A stretch of DNA of 64,000 nt from Verrucomicrobiales bacterium (GTDB lineage: Bacteria > Verrucomicrobiota > Verrucomicrobiia > Verrucomicrobiales > V1-33): contig CANHIJ010000003.1 in assembly GCA_947460575.1 (NCBI GenBank), positions 29,778 through 93,777 on the forward strand. Direction: 5' to 3'. Below the pieces are notes generated by a model. That model had not been told where the DNA came from and ran no database searches. It saw nothing but the letters and a program-made list of their open reading frames with translations. Both the position numbers and the translations under genes were made by a program. Positions 17,587-25,686 of the stretch are shown piece by piece (position 1 is the stretch's first letter; each line of letters opens with the position of its first letter).

Positions 17587-17901
17587 ATGCCTGCCCGCCC
17601 CCGGTCCCCTTTGGCTGCTCCAGACGCTGTGGAGACATCCTTTGAGCAGTCCATTGAGGAATTGGATCAGATTATCCAGGCCCTGGACGGGGATCCGCAG
17701 GGTTTGGACGAATTGGTGGCTCGCTATGAGCGGGGCATGCAGTTGCTGAGCCGGTGCCAGCAGCAGTTGGACGCGGCCCAACTCCGCATTGAACAGATTT
17801 CCCGCCGCGCCGAGGAGGGACCCGCCGCTGCGCCGAGCCCCCCGAGCCCTTTGCCTCCTTTGCCCCCTGTTGCTTCCGATGATGAAATCCGACTCTTTTA
17901 A
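17587..17901 (+). CDS. xseB: Exodeoxyribonuclease VII small subunit
   Basis: XseB is the small subunit of exonuclease VII, which with XseA degrades single-stranded DNA in both directions. The 104-residue product contains the family core SFEQSIEELDQIIQALDGD and LDELVARYERGMQLLSRCQ, then LDAAQLRIEQISRR, all predicted helical. An N-terminal extension of about 17 residues and a C-terminal Pro-rich tail ending in DDEIRLF flank it; the acidic/aromatic tail is common in XseB. The dxs start codon lies inside the 3' end of this gene, so translation of the two is coupled. xseA is not in the window. Confidence 0.9.
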   Translation: MPARPRSPLAAPDAVETSFEQSIEELDQIIQALDGDPQGLDELVARYERGMQLLSRCQQQLDAAQLRIEQISRRAEEGPAAAPSPPSPLPPLPPVASDDEIRLF

Positions 17902-19789
17902 CCCAGAGGATCTCCCCGAGATCCGCTCCCCCGACGACGTCAAGCGCCTCAGCGACAAGCAGCTGCTGCAGTTGGCGGAAAAGGTGCGGCGCGATTTGAT
18001 TGAGACGCTCGCCAACACGGGAGGTCACCTCGGTCCTAACCTTGGAGTGGTGGAGTTGACGATTGCGCTGCACCGGGTGTTCCATTCCCCGCAGGACAAG
18101 TTCATTTTTGACGTCAGCCACCAGGGCTATGTGCACAAAATGCTGACGGGCCGCTGGGATCGGCTCTCCACGATGCGGCAATACGAGGGCCTCAACGGCT
18201 TTTTGCTGCGCAGTGAGAGCGAGCACGATTGCTATGGGGCGGGACACGCGGGCACGGCGATGAGCGCCGCCCTGGGCTTCGCGGTGGCGCGGGACTTGAA
18301 GGGCACGGACGAGCACGTGGTCTGCGTGGCGGGCGATGCCGCCTTCACTTGCGGGCCGACCTTTGAGGCGCTCAACAACGTGGCCTCCTCCACCAAGCGC
18401 TTTATCACGGTCCTCAACGACAACGAGTGGTCGATCGACAAAAACGTCGGGGCCATCGCCCGCTATTTTACGGCGCTTTCGACTAATAGCGCCTACGCCC
18501 ACCTCCACGACAAGGCGGCCCAGTTTGTGGAAAAGATCGGAGGCAAGGCGATGCGCAAATTGGTCGGCAAGGTCGAGGGCAGCGCGAAAAACCTCATCCT
18601 GCCGAGCGTCATTTTCGAAGAGTTTGGGATGCGCTACTACGGGCCCATCGACGGCCACAATCTCCCGTTGTTAGTGAAGACCTTTGAGTTTCTCAAGACG
18701 CAGAGCGAGCCCGTGATTCTCCACATCATCACCGAAAAGGGCCGCGGCTACGAGCCCGCTCTAGCCAATCCCGGGAAGTTCCACGGGCTGGGCACCTATG
18801 AGATTGAGACCGGGGAGACGGCCCCTAGCCCGACGCCGACCTGTTCCCAGATTTTTGCGGAATCGCTGGTCCGCTTTGCCCGGGAGGACCGCAAGATCGC
18901 GGCCATCACCGCGGCCATGCCGGGCGGCACTGGCTTGGGCTATTTTAAGAAGGAGTTGCCGGAACGGTACTTTGACGTGGGGATTGCGGAGGAACACGCC
19001 GCGCTTTTTGCCTGCGGCCTGGCGGCCCAAGGCCTGCGCCCTTTCCTGGCCATTTACAGCACGTTCATGCAGCGGGCCTACGACATGATCATTCACGACA
19101 TGGCCTTGCAGAAACTGCCAGTGCGCCTGTGCATGGACCGCGGCGGCCTGAGCGGCGACGACGGCCCGACCCACCACGGGCTGTTTGACATTGGCTACTT
19201 GCGCCACGTGCCGGGGCTGATCCACATGCAGCCCAAGGACGAGGATGAGTTCGTGGACATGCTGTGGACCATGGCCAACTACGAAGCCGGCCCCACCGCG
19301 ATCCGCTACCCGCGCGGCGCCATCACCGGGCGGGCGATCAAGGAAAAGCCGCAATTGCTCGAGATCGGCGAGGCCGAAGTAGTGGCCGACGGCACCGATG
19401 TGGCCCTGATCGGGCTGGGGAGCATGTTCGATATGGCCGCGCAGGCCAAGATTCAGCTCGAAGCCCTCGGGTACTCCGTGGCGCTGATCAACCCGCGCTG
19501 GATCAAGCCGCTCGACACCGCGGTGCTAGAGCGCTATGCCCGCCGCTGCCGCGTCCTCTGCACCTTGGAAGACCACGTCCTCCACAACGGCTTCGGCTGC
19601 GGCGTCATCGAGCACCTCCACGGCGTCGGCCTCTACACCCCCGTGGAGCGCATCGGCTGGCCGGATGCATTTGTCGAACACGGCACCCCCGCCATCCTGC
19701 GCGCCAAGCATGGCCTGACTCCCGAGGACTGCGTCCGCAAGGTCCTGCAGCAACTCCAAGCCAAGCGCGCCGTCCCCGCCTTCGTCTGA
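17879..19789 (+). CDS. dxs: 1-deoxy-D-xylulose-5-phosphate synthase
   Basis: Thiamine-diphosphate enzyme that condenses pyruvate and glyceraldehyde 3-phosphate, the first step of the MEP isoprenoid pathway. The product is 636 residues. Visible are GGHLGPNLGVVELTIALH (His50), FDVSHQGYVHK (His81), GDAAFTCGPTFEALNN for the diphosphate and metal site at 152-167, DIGIAEEHA-like DVGIAEEHAALFA carrying the cofactor Glu, and DRGGLSGDDGPTHHGLFD. Two motifs deviate from the usual DXS text: GHAGTA instead of GHSSTS (122-127) and GDAAFTCG instead of GDGAxTxG. A start at 17879 or 17882 overlaps xseB by about 20 bases. DXS is favoured over transketolase by order, length and the GLSGDDGPTHHG motif. Confidence 0.93.
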   Translation: MMKSDSFNPEDLPEIRSPDDVKRLSDKQLLQLAEKVRRDLIETLANTGGHLGPNLGVVELTIALHRVFHSPQDKFIFDVSHQGYVHKMLTGRWDRLSTMRQYEGLNGFLLRSESEHDCYGAGHAGTAMSAALGFAVARDLKGTDEHVVCVAGDAAFTCGPTFEALNNVASSTKRFITVLNDNEWSIDKNVGAIARYFTALSTNSAYAHLHDKAAQFVEKIGGKAMRKLVGKVEGSAKNLILPSVIFEEFGMRYYGPIDGHNLPLLVKTFEFLKTQSEPVILHIITEKGRGYEPALANPGKFHGLGTYEIETGETAPSPTPTCSQIFAESLVRFAREDRKIAAITAAMPGGTGLGYFKKELPERYFDVGIAEEHAALFACGLAAQGLRPFLAIYSTFMQRAYDMIIHDMALQKLPVRLCMDRGGLSGDDGPTHHGLFDIGYLRHVPGLIHMQPKDEDEFVDMLWTMANYEAGPTAIRYPRGAITGRAIKEKPQLLEIGEAEVVADGTDVALIGLGSMFDMAAQAKIQLEALGYSVALINPRWIKPLDTAVLERYARRCRVLCTLEDHVLHNGFGCGVIEHLHGVGLYTPVERIGWPDAFVEHGTPAILRAKHGLTPEDCVRKVLQQLQAKRAVPAFV

Positions 19790-19821
19790 ATCCACTAATC
19801 CCAGCCCACCACTCACGGCCT

Positions 19822-20949
19822 ATGACTCCCTCCTTTCCAGCAGCGCTCCGCGGCGGGGCCCCCTTCACGCTGTGGCTGGATCCGGCCCGTTGGCCTGCGC
19901 CCGCCGCCGCGGCACCCGCGGCGTCCGCGGCGCCTCCAGCCCAGGGGCGGCCTGCGCCGATCCAGCTGCCCGGCGCTGGATTTACGCTGTGGCTCGACCC
20001 CGCCCGCTGGCCTGCGGCCGCCGCTCCTCCAGCCCAGGCGCCGCCCGCGCCGCTGCAGTTGCCCGGCGCCGCCTTTACGCTGTGGCTCGACCCCGCGGGT
20101 TGGCCGACCGCGGCCCCGGCCGTCTCTGAGCCGACCCCAGCGACCCCTGAGCCGACGCTCGGCGGCGCCGCGGCGCCTCCAGCCCCGGCGGTGGCCCCGC
20201 GCATTTCCCTGGCGCACAGCCGGGCCTTTACGCTGTGGACCCGCCCTGGCCAGGTGGTGCCGTTGCCGATGAAAAATGGTTTTACGGCCGCGCAATTCGC
20301 CGCCTCCCTCGCTACCCCAGCGCCGACCGCGGCTCGCCCGGCGGCCTGCGAAGCTGCGGTCGGCCCGCCGCCAATCGCCTGGGAGCGCTGGATGCCCCTC
20401 GGCACCGCGGCGGTCGCGGTGCTCGGCCTCAATGCCTTGACTGCCGCGGCCGATGCTAGGAAATCCGTCGCAAGCCAAACGGAGATCACCGGGCTGACTC
20501 GGCGGGTGGAAGAAGATGCCCAGCGGGTCACCTCCTTGGCTCACGGCCTGGGGGAAAGCCTAGCCAAGGCTGAATCCCGCGCCGCTCAGCTGCAGAAACA
20601 AAACGCCCGCCTCAGCGCTGACCTTGCCAAGGCCCAGGAAGCGAGCCGCCAGGCGGAAACGCGCGCCGCTAGCCAGGAGGCGGTGATTGGCGGGCTCGGG
20701 GCGCAATTGAAGGAGGCCCTCCAAGCGGCGGCGGCGGCGGCCGTCCAGGCCGAGACCGCCATGGTGGGAGCCCAGGAGGAATCGTCCCGATTGCAGCGCG
20801 AGTCTGGAGCGGCGCTGGTGGCCCTCCGGCAGACCCTGGGCGGCCTGGAAGCGGAGAAAGCGGCGGCCATCAAAGCGGCGGCCGATGCCGCGGCCGCGCT
20901 AGCAGTCCTGCAGGCCAAATGGGATGCCCTGCCCAAGGCGGCGCCCTGA
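19822..20949 (+). CDS. Membrane-anchored coiled-coil protein with four FTLW repeats, unknown function
   Basis: Not recognised. The 375-residue product has three parts. Residues 1-145 are Pro/Ala-rich and carry four short repeats: PFTLWLDPARWP at 14-25, GFTLWLDPARWP at 53-64, AFTLWLDPAGWP at 84-95 and a shortened AFTLWTRPG at 135-143. A single hydrophobic segment (MPLGTAAVAVLGLNALTAA, 191-209) probably spans the membrane. Residues 212-375 are Ala/Glu/Gln/Lys-rich with heptad character, a long coiled coil. There is no signal peptide, so the repeats could be cytoplasmic and the coil periplasmic, or the reverse. It lies 32 bases after dxs but has no obvious link to isoprenoids. Longer frames from 19264 lie inside dxs and were rejected. 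Confidence 0.75.
   Translation: MTPSFPAALRGGAPFTLWLDPARWPAPAAAAPAASAAPPAQGRPAPIQLPGAGFTLWLDPARWPAAAAPPAQAPPAPLQLPGAAFTLWLDPAGWPTAAPAVSEPTPATPEPTLGGAAAPPAPAVAPRISLAHSRAFTLWTRPGQVVPLPMKNGFTAAQFAASLATPAPTAARPAACEAAVGPPPIAWERWMPLGTAAVAVLGLNALTAAADARKSVASQTEITGLTRRVEEDAQRVTSLAHGLGESLAKAESRAAQLQKQNARLSADLAKAQEASRQAETRAASQEAVIGGLGAQLKEALQAAAAAAVQAETAMVGAQEESSRLQRESGAALVALRQTLGGLEAEKAAAIKAAADAAAALAVLQAKWDALPKAAP
19864..20247 (+). repeat. Four in-frame coding repeats encoding F-T-L-W motifs
   Basis: Units start at 19864, 19981, 20074 and 20227. The core codes Phe-Thr-Leu-Trp-Leu-Asp-Pro-Ala-(Arg/Gly)-Trp-Pro; the fourth keeps only the first half. The second and third units are also nearly identical at DNA level (ttt acg ctg tgg ctc gac ccc), pointing to recent duplication or gene conversion. 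Linkers between units are Pro/Ala-rich and of unequal length. Confidence 0.85.
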
Positions 20950-21015
20950 GGCGGTCCGCGGGCTTGGCAGGTCCGGGCTGGCGCGGGGAGCGATCTTGAC
21001 TTAAAAGTTCCGCTT

Positions 21016-21972
21016 ATGCCTTTCGCTCGCCGCCGCTTTCTCTGGCTCGCCGCTGCGGCCGCCGCTGCCCCGGCGGCCCCGGCTCAGGCGGGCATCGACC
21101 ACTTGCCGATCCATACCACTTTTGTGAACCGGGAGCGGTTCCAGGCGATCATGGCCAAGGCCCGCGCCGCGGGCTGGGCTCGGCTGCCCATGGGGACGCG
21201 CCTCGCCCTGCTGGGCCGGGAATGCCTGGGGATTCCTTATGTCGGCTACACCTTGGAAATTGACGACCGCATCGAGTGCCCGTCTGCTAACTTTAATGGA
21301 TTGGATTGCTGGACGTTTTTTGAAATCGCCCTGGGGATGGCGCGCTTGTTAGAGCGGCCCGGGAGCGCGGGGGCGCCGCCGGATTTGCTGAAGGAAATTC
21401 AGTGGACGCGCTACCGGGCGGGGCGTTGCCAGGGGAATTATCTGGAGCGGATTCACTATCTCAACGAGTGGTTTATCGACAACGAGGCGCGGGGCAACGT
21501 GCAGGACATCACGCGCCGCCTCGGCGGGGCGGTGCGCCTGGAGGGGCGGGAAAGCCGGGAGATGACGGTGCTGTGGAAGGGCTATCGCTACCTGCGCTGC
21601 AATCCCGCGCTGCGCCCACACATGGCGCGCCTGGAAGCGCGGGTGAATGCGCTGCCGGTGTGGTACATCCCGAAAAGCGGGGTGGCCCAGATTGAGGGGC
21701 AGCTGCAAGACGGCGACATCGCGGGCATCGTGGCCAAGGATCAGGGCGGGGTTTGTTCCCACGTGGGCCTGATCACCCGCAGCGGCGGCCAGGCGCGCTT
21801 GATGCACGCGTCCAAAAACCATCGACAGGTGGTGTTAGACCAGGCCATTTCTAAGTACCTCAACAGTTTCACGAGCCACGCCGGCCTGATTGTGGCACGC
21901 CCCTTGCCCACCGCTCGGGAGGTCACCTCGCGGGCCGCCTACGAGGCCAATTTGCGGGCTTTGGGCGCGTGA
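21016..21972 (+). CDS. DUF1460 family protein, N-acetylmuramoyl-L-alanine amidase-like, exported
   Basis: A 318-residue exported protein of the DUF1460 family, an NlpC/P60-like papain fold, with amidase activity proposed for peptidoglycan fragments. The N terminus RRRFLWLAAAAAAAPAAPA looks like a Tat-type signal. The family core is clear: GIPYVGYTLEID near residue 72, then FNGLDCWTFFEIALGMARLL with candidate nucleophile Cys98. YRAGRCQGNYLERIHYLNEW follows, and later GVCSHVGLITRSGG and LMHASKNHRQVV supply the expected His. All key residues appear intact. A role in cell-wall turnover or scavenging is inferred from the family. Confidence 0.85.
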   Translation: MPFARRRFLWLAAAAAAAPAAPAQAGIDHLPIHTTFVNRERFQAIMAKARAAGWARLPMGTRLALLGRECLGIPYVGYTLEIDDRIECPSANFNGLDCWTFFEIALGMARLLERPGSAGAPPDLLKEIQWTRYRAGRCQGNYLERIHYLNEWFIDNEARGNVQDITRRLGGAVRLEGRESREMTVLWKGYRYLRCNPALRPHMARLEARVNALPVWYIPKSGVAQIEGQLQDGDIAGIVAKDQGGVCSHVGLITRSGGQARLMHASKNHRQVVLDQAISKYLNSFTSHAGLIVARPLPTAREVTSRAAYEANLRALGA

Positions 21973-21992
21973 GCGGGGCTCGGATAAGAAAG

Positions 21993-22418
21993 TTAGGGGC
22001 GGCGGCCTTCGTCGCAGTCGTAGTAGTCGAAGAAGGTCACAATATCTGGGCGGTCGGCTAGGCGGGAGGCGATTTTGTGTTGTTCAAGGCGTCCGGTGGC
22101 GCCGGTGTCGTCGTCGCGCCAGCCGGTTTTGGAGGCGTATTTGTTCCAGACGAGCATTTCTTCTTCGCTGGGCCGACGGCCCTGCTGAAAGCACCATTCG
22201 AGGAGGGCCTCGTCGCTGGCGGGGTCGGCGGCGCGCTCGCGCAGGGCGCGGTAGTCGACGTGGAGAAAGCGGCAGATGCGGCCGTCAAATCCCTCGCCGA
22301 GCATGGGCAGGTAGTCGGCGGGAAGTTCTCCGGCGCGGAGAAGGCGCATTTTGTCGAGCATGCGGGCGAAGTAGAGCAGGCCGAGGGTGGGGTCGTGGGC
22401 GGAGCGGGGGAAGGGCAT
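21993..22418 (-). CDS. DUF5069 family protein
   Basis: A 141-residue protein with the complete DUF5069 pattern: TLGLLYFARMLDKMRLLRAG, then YLPMLGEGFDGRICRFL, DEALLEWCFQQGRRPSEEE, WNKYASKTGWRD, and the C-terminal DIVTFFDYYDCDEGR. Such proteins occur widely in Verrucomicrobiota and related phyla with no assigned function. The start is ATG 22418, 20 bases downstream of the alpha/beta hydrolase stop on the same strand, so the two genes are probably co-transcribed. A much longer frame running to 23378 joins this protein to Pro/Arg-rich shadow text and was rejected. No signal peptide is seen, so it is likely cytoplasmic. Confidence 0.88.
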   Translation of the reverse strand: MPFPRSAHDPTLGLLYFARMLDKMRLLRAGELPADYLPMLGEGFDGRICRFLHVDYRALRERAADPASDEALLEWCFQQGRRPSEEEMLVWNKYASKTGWRDDDTGATGRLEQHKIASRLADRPDIVTFFDYYDCDEGRRP

Positions 22419-22438
22419 GGGGCTGGGGCGGCGGGAGG

Positions 22439-23317
22439 TTAGCCTCGGGCGAGGAGATCGTCGAGGATGGGACCGGCTTGGTTGGTAAGGATGGAATAAT
22501 GGCCGTCCTCGCAGGCGTGGAAGGTGGCGGTGGGAAGGCCGGCGGCAAAGGCGGCGGCGGCGGAGCAGGCGAAGTTGCGGTCTTGGGTGCCGTGCCAGAA
22601 GCTGAGGGGGGAGCGGATTTCCGCGGGGTCGAAGGGCCAAGCGAGGGCGTAGGGTTGGGCGTCTTCCCAGAGTCCGCGCATGCCCGATTGCATGGCGCGG
22701 CGAAAGGCCGGGTAAAATTGAGCGAAGCGCTCTTTGGGCCACAGGGCGGCGCGGTCGCGGGGGCCGAGGATGCGCAGGGCGAGCCAGAGGGCGGCGCGAG
22801 GCGGGGGGATGCGGCCGAGGCGGACCGCGGCGGCGAGGGCGGCTTGGAGGAGCCAGGGGGCGCGGTCGTGGAGCGCCAGCATGGCTTGGTAGACTGGGGA
22901 GAGGTGGCGGCGCGCGGGGCCGGGGGCGGCAGGGAGGGCGCCGCAGACGATGGCGGTGGCGCGGACGCTCGGACCCAAGGCCCAGGCGGTCGCCAGGGCG
23001 TAGGGGCCGCCGCCGGAAAGTCCGAGGACGAAGCTTCGGTCGAGTTGTAGGTGGTCGGCCAGGGCTTGCACCAAGGGGGGCCAGTCGAGCAGGGAGCGCC
23101 CGGCCTGACTCGAGGAGGCGCTGATGCCGGGGCGATTCGGGGCGATGAGGCGGAGGCCGCGGTCGAGGGCGGCCTGGTGGATGAGGGAGCCTTGTTGGGC
23201 TTCGCCGGGCCAACCGTGGAAGAAAAAGAGGGCCGGACCGCGAGGGCAGCCGTACTCGCGGAAGCTGAGGACTTGGCCCGAGGGAAGCCGAAAAGTGTGG
23301 AGCATCTCTGCCAGCAA
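22439..23317 (-). CDS. Alpha/beta hydrolase fold protein
   Basis: A 292-residue alpha/beta hydrolase. The oxyanion-region HGWPG follows strand ALFFF near residue 30. The nucleophile elbow is GLSGGGP with Ser101. A candidate acid lies in FWHGTQDRNF (Asp near 248), and the catalytic His is in EDGHYSIL near 272. The middle cap domain is Ala/Leu/Arg-rich. No signal peptide is seen. ATG codons at residues 1 and 5 are both possible starts. It precedes the DUF5069 gene and is divergent from rpmE. Substrate is unknown; a haloalkane dehalogenase or epoxide hydrolase identity is not supported, because the nucleophile is Ser rather than Asp. Confidence 0.85.
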   Translation of the reverse strand: MLAEMLHTFRLPSGQVLSFREYGCPRGPALFFFHGWPGEAQQGSLIHQAALDRGLRLIAPNRPGISASSSQAGRSLLDWPPLVQALADHLQLDRSFVLGLSGGGPYALATAWALGPSVRATAIVCGALPAAPGPARRHLSPVYQAMLALHDRAPWLLQAALAAAVRLGRIPPPRAALWLALRILGPRDRAALWPKERFAQFYPAFRRAMQSGMRGLWEDAQPYALAWPFDPAEIRSPLSFWHGTQDRNFACSAAAAFAAGLPTATFHACEDGHYSILTNQAGPILDDLLARG

Positions 23318-23395
23318 GGCGGAAAACGGGGGAGGCGCAAGGGCGGGCCCGGGCTGAGCGCCCAGCTAGGGGCGGCAAAAGGACTTGAATTCCAG

Positions 23396-23423
23396 TTGCA
23401 TCGGGGCACAGCGTCCCTAGTAT
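23396..23423 (+). promoter_or_regulatory. Candidate sigma-70-type promoter for rpmE
   Basis: TTGCAT and TAGTAT are separated by 16 bases, about 85 bases upstream of the rpmE start in the divergent region with the hydrolase gene. The match is fair but unproven; such hexamers can occur by chance. Confidence 0.3.
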
Positions 23424-23506
23424 GCCCTCCCGATTTCCGGGGTTTTGGGCGGCGGAGTTCCGCGGCTCACCGGTAATACTTCGTCCACAGTCAACTGCTG
23501 CCTGCC

Positions 23507-23791
23507 ATGAAACCTGATCTCCATCCGAAACTAAACCACGTCGTCTTTGTGGATACCGCTTGCGGTGCCCGCTTCATCACCCGCTCCACCGCCACCTCCA
23601 AGCAGGTGGAAGTCATCGACGGCGTCGATCACTACGTGGTAGCCCTGGGCATCACCTCGGCGTCCCACCCCTTCTTCACGGGCGAGCAAAAGTTTATCGA
23701 TACCGCCGGGCGGGTCGAGAAATTCGCCAAGCGCTTTGGCGCCACCGCGACGCGCCGCAGCGCCCCCAAGCTCACTGGTTCCGCTTCTTAG
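23507..23791 (+). CDS. rpmE: 50S ribosomal protein bL31, cysteine-poor form
   Basis: Component of the large ribosomal subunit near the central protuberance. The 94-residue protein shows MKPDLHPKLNHVVFVDTACG, the TRSTATSKQ turn, and the diagnostic SASHPFFTGEQKFIDTAGRVEKFAKRFG. The zinc-binding Cys pairs of the C+ form are absent (only one Cys), so this is the zinc-independent type often called RpmE2. A C-terminal basic tail extends about ten residues past the usual end. A strong hairpin terminator follows. Confidence 0.95.
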   Translation: MKPDLHPKLNHVVFVDTACGARFITRSTATSKQVEVIDGVDHYVVALGITSASHPFFTGEQKFIDTAGRVEKFAKRFGATATRRSAPKLTGSAS

Positions 23792-23816
23792 CGCGTTGCC
23801 CCCCTTTTTCAGCCGA

Positions 23817-23852
23817 ACGGTGCCGCATTCCCCGCGAATGCCGCACCGTTTT
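23817..23852 (+). terminator. Intrinsic terminator after rpmE
   Basis: ACGGTGCCGCATTC pairs with GAATGCCGCACCGT across a five-base loop with one C-C mismatch, followed by a short T-run. It sits 26 bases after the rpmE stop. Confidence 0.85.
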
Positions 23853-23920
23853 GCTTTGTCCAGCGGACCGCCGCGGACTGTTTGCCCTCCCTGTTAGTAA
23901 CGCCCCACCCTCCTCCCGCT

Positions 23921-25000
23921 GTGGACTACGCCCCGCTGATTGAAAAACGACGCCAGCGCCTCGCCGAACTGGACGAGGCTATCTCGTCGCCCGAGTTTTA
24001 CCAGGACCCCAAAAAAGCGGGGCTGCTGACCCGCGAGCACGCTCAGATCAAGAAGCTGTTAGCGCTGTGGGAGGAGCACCAGAGCGTGCGGCGGCAAATC
24101 GCGGAGAACGAGGCCATGGCCAAGGGCGACGACGCTGAATTCGCCGCCCTGGCGGCGGAGGAATTGCCCGGCCTGCGGGGGCGCGAGGAAACTCTCGCCA
24201 CCCAGGTGCAATACGCCCTCTTGCCGCGCGATGTCACCGAGGACCGCGACGCCATTGTCGAAATTCGCGCGGGGACGGGCGGGGACGAGGCCGGGCTTTT
24301 TGCGGCCGATTTGCTGCGCATGTACACCCGCTACGTCGACGCCATGGGTTGGAAAATCGAGCCCATGGATGCGAGTACTTCGGACGCGGGCGGCTACCGG
24401 GAAGTGGTCTTCAAGGTCACGGGGGAGGAAGTGTTTCGCTTTTTGAAATACGAGAGCGGGGTGCACCGGGTGCAGCGGGTGCCCGCCACCGAGGCCCAGG
24501 GCCGCATTCACACGAGCACCGCGACGGTGGCGGTGCTGCCGGAGGCCGATGAAGTCGACGTGGAGATTAAGCCTGACGAGTTGCGCATTGAGGTCTGCCG
24601 CGCCAGCGGCGCGGGCGGCCAAGGGGTCAACACCACCGACTCCGCGGTCCAGGTTTTGCACCTGCCTACGGGCTTGATCGTGCGTTGTCAGGACGGGCGC
24701 AGCCAAATCAAAAATAAGGAGAAGGCGATCACGATTTTGCGCTCCCGATTGTTAGAACGCAAGCAGCAGGAGGAAGCCGCCAAGTACTCCGCTAACCGCA
24801 AGGCCCTGATCGGCAGCGGCGGGCGCGAGGAGAAAATTCGCACCTACAACTACCCGCAAAATCGGGTCACCGACCACCGGGTCAATCTCACCCTCTACAA
24901 CCTGACGGGCTACATGGAAGGCGACCTCGCGGGCATGATCAGTACCTTGCAGGCCAGCGAAATGGCCGCCCGCCTGGAGGAAGCGGGCCTGGGGAACTGA
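23921..25000 (+). CDS. prfA: Peptide chain release factor 1
   Basis: Recognises UAA and UAG stop codons and triggers peptidyl-tRNA hydrolysis. The product has 359 residues from GTG 23921, matching the usual 360. A TTG at 23882 would add 13 residues with no family match. The anticodon-like PAT tripeptide is in VHRVQRVPATEAQGRIHTST, which identifies RF1 rather than RF2. The catalytic GGQ is at 232-234 in SGAGGQGVNTTDSAV, and the Gln is the methylation target of PrmC. EIRAGTGGDEAGLFA and NYPQNRVTDHR are also present. No prmC gene lies downstream, where it is often found; instead convergent secreted-protein genes begin. Confidence 0.95.
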   Translation: MDYAPLIEKRRQRLAELDEAISSPEFYQDPKKAGLLTREHAQIKKLLALWEEHQSVRRQIAENEAMAKGDDAEFAALAAEELPGLRGREETLATQVQYALLPRDVTEDRDAIVEIRAGTGGDEAGLFAADLLRMYTRYVDAMGWKIEPMDASTSDAGGYREVVFKVTGEEVFRFLKYESGVHRVQRVPATEAQGRIHTSTATVAVLPEADEVDVEIKPDELRIEVCRASGAGGQGVNTTDSAVQVLHLPTGLIVRCQDGRSQIKNKEKAITILRSRLLERKQQEEAAKYSANRKALIGSGGREEKIRTYNYPQNRVTDHRVNLTLYNLTGYMEGDLAGMISTLQASEMAARLEEAGLGN

Positions 25001-25022
25001 GCGCTTTTTGGTTAAAAAAGCT
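25000..25022. terminator. Weak A/T hairpin between convergent genes
   Basis: AGCGCTTTTT, a GGTT loop and AAAAAAGCT form an A/T-rich stem with one bulge, in the 20-base gap between prfA and the convergent secreted-protein gene. It could serve both strands but is weaker than other terminators in the window. Confidence 0.35.
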
Positions 25023-25686
25023 ATTGGATGGCGACGGCGAGGCGGTAGAAGGCGCGGCCGCCCGCGGCGAAAGGCAGGCCGAGGCGCAGCTTGAGTCGCT
25101 CGTAGGCGGGGGCCACGGAAGTGGGGCCGCTCAGCACCGCGTAGAGGGCGGGCGCCCAGGTGGCGAGCTGGAGGGAGGATTCGGGGAGGAAGCGTCCGGC
25201 ATTTTTGCGGCGGATGAATTCTAGGGTGAGATAGGGGGCACCGTCGATGATTTCCTCGCGGAAGCAGGGCAGGCCGCCGGTGGTTCCTGGTCCTGCTAGA
25301 GGAGAGCCGGGGACGAAGGGCGAGAGGTTGAAGGCGAATTCGAGCAGGTTGGGGACGAGGTCGCCATCGGGGTCGCCGTAGGGTCCGGCTTCGGGTTCGC
25401 TCGGGCTTCCAAAGAAGGCGGTTTGCCAGGCGGCGAAGGCCGCGGGACCGGCCCCGCTGCTGGCGGCGTCGAGGAGGCCGGTGAATCCGCCGAGCTGGAA
25501 ATACGGGCCGCTGGCGGCGCTGCCCCCCCAGCTGGAGAGGGCTTGCTGCACCGCGTAGCTGGAAGATGCCGCGGGGCCGCCCCCGGAATCGAGGGCTCCA
25601 TCGATTTGATAGGGTCCGCCCGCGCCTGCGGGGGCGGTGGGGGCGGCGGCGAGGAGCGCGAGACCCGCGCGGAGCCAGAGGGTCAT
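25021..25686 (-). CDS. Secreted protein with Asp-rich DPDGDL..NLLEFAF motif, unknown function
   Basis: A 221-residue exported protein with signal peptide TLWLRAGLALLAAAPTAPAGA. The N-terminal half (SSYAVQQALSSWGGSAASGP) resembles short repeat-type surface proteins. The centre carries YGDPDGDLVPNLLEFAFNL, the thrombospondin-type-3-like calcium motif preceding a helix that marks many large secreted proteins of Verrucomicrobiota. A C-terminal beta-rich domain ends in AFYRLAVAIQ. The start ATG overlaps the stop of the Kelch gene (ATGA), so the two are translationally coupled and probably work together at the cell surface. A longer start at 25791 adds Arg-rich shadow text. The role is unknown. Confidence 0.75.
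   Translation of the reverse strand: MTLWLRAGLALLAAAPTAPAGAGGPYQIDGALDSGGGPAASSSYAVQQALSSWGGSAASGPYFQLGGFTGLLDAASSGAGPAAFAAWQTAFFGSPSEPEAGPYGDPDGDLVPNLLEFAFNLSPFVPGSPLAGPGTTGGLPCFREEIIDGAPYLTLEFIRRKNAGRFLPESSLQLATWAPALYAVLSGPTSVAPAYERLKLRLGLPFAAGGRAFYRLAVAIQ

Noticed and set aside
17316..17645. Short plus-strand frame between tRNA-Glu and xseB with a hydrophobic stretch
   Set aside because: No start context or family match, and it overlaps xseB in another frame.
21993..23378. 461-codon minus-strand frame containing the DUF5069 protein at its end
   Set aside because: The first 320 codons are Pro/Arg shadow of the alpha/beta hydrolase; the real gene starts at 22418.
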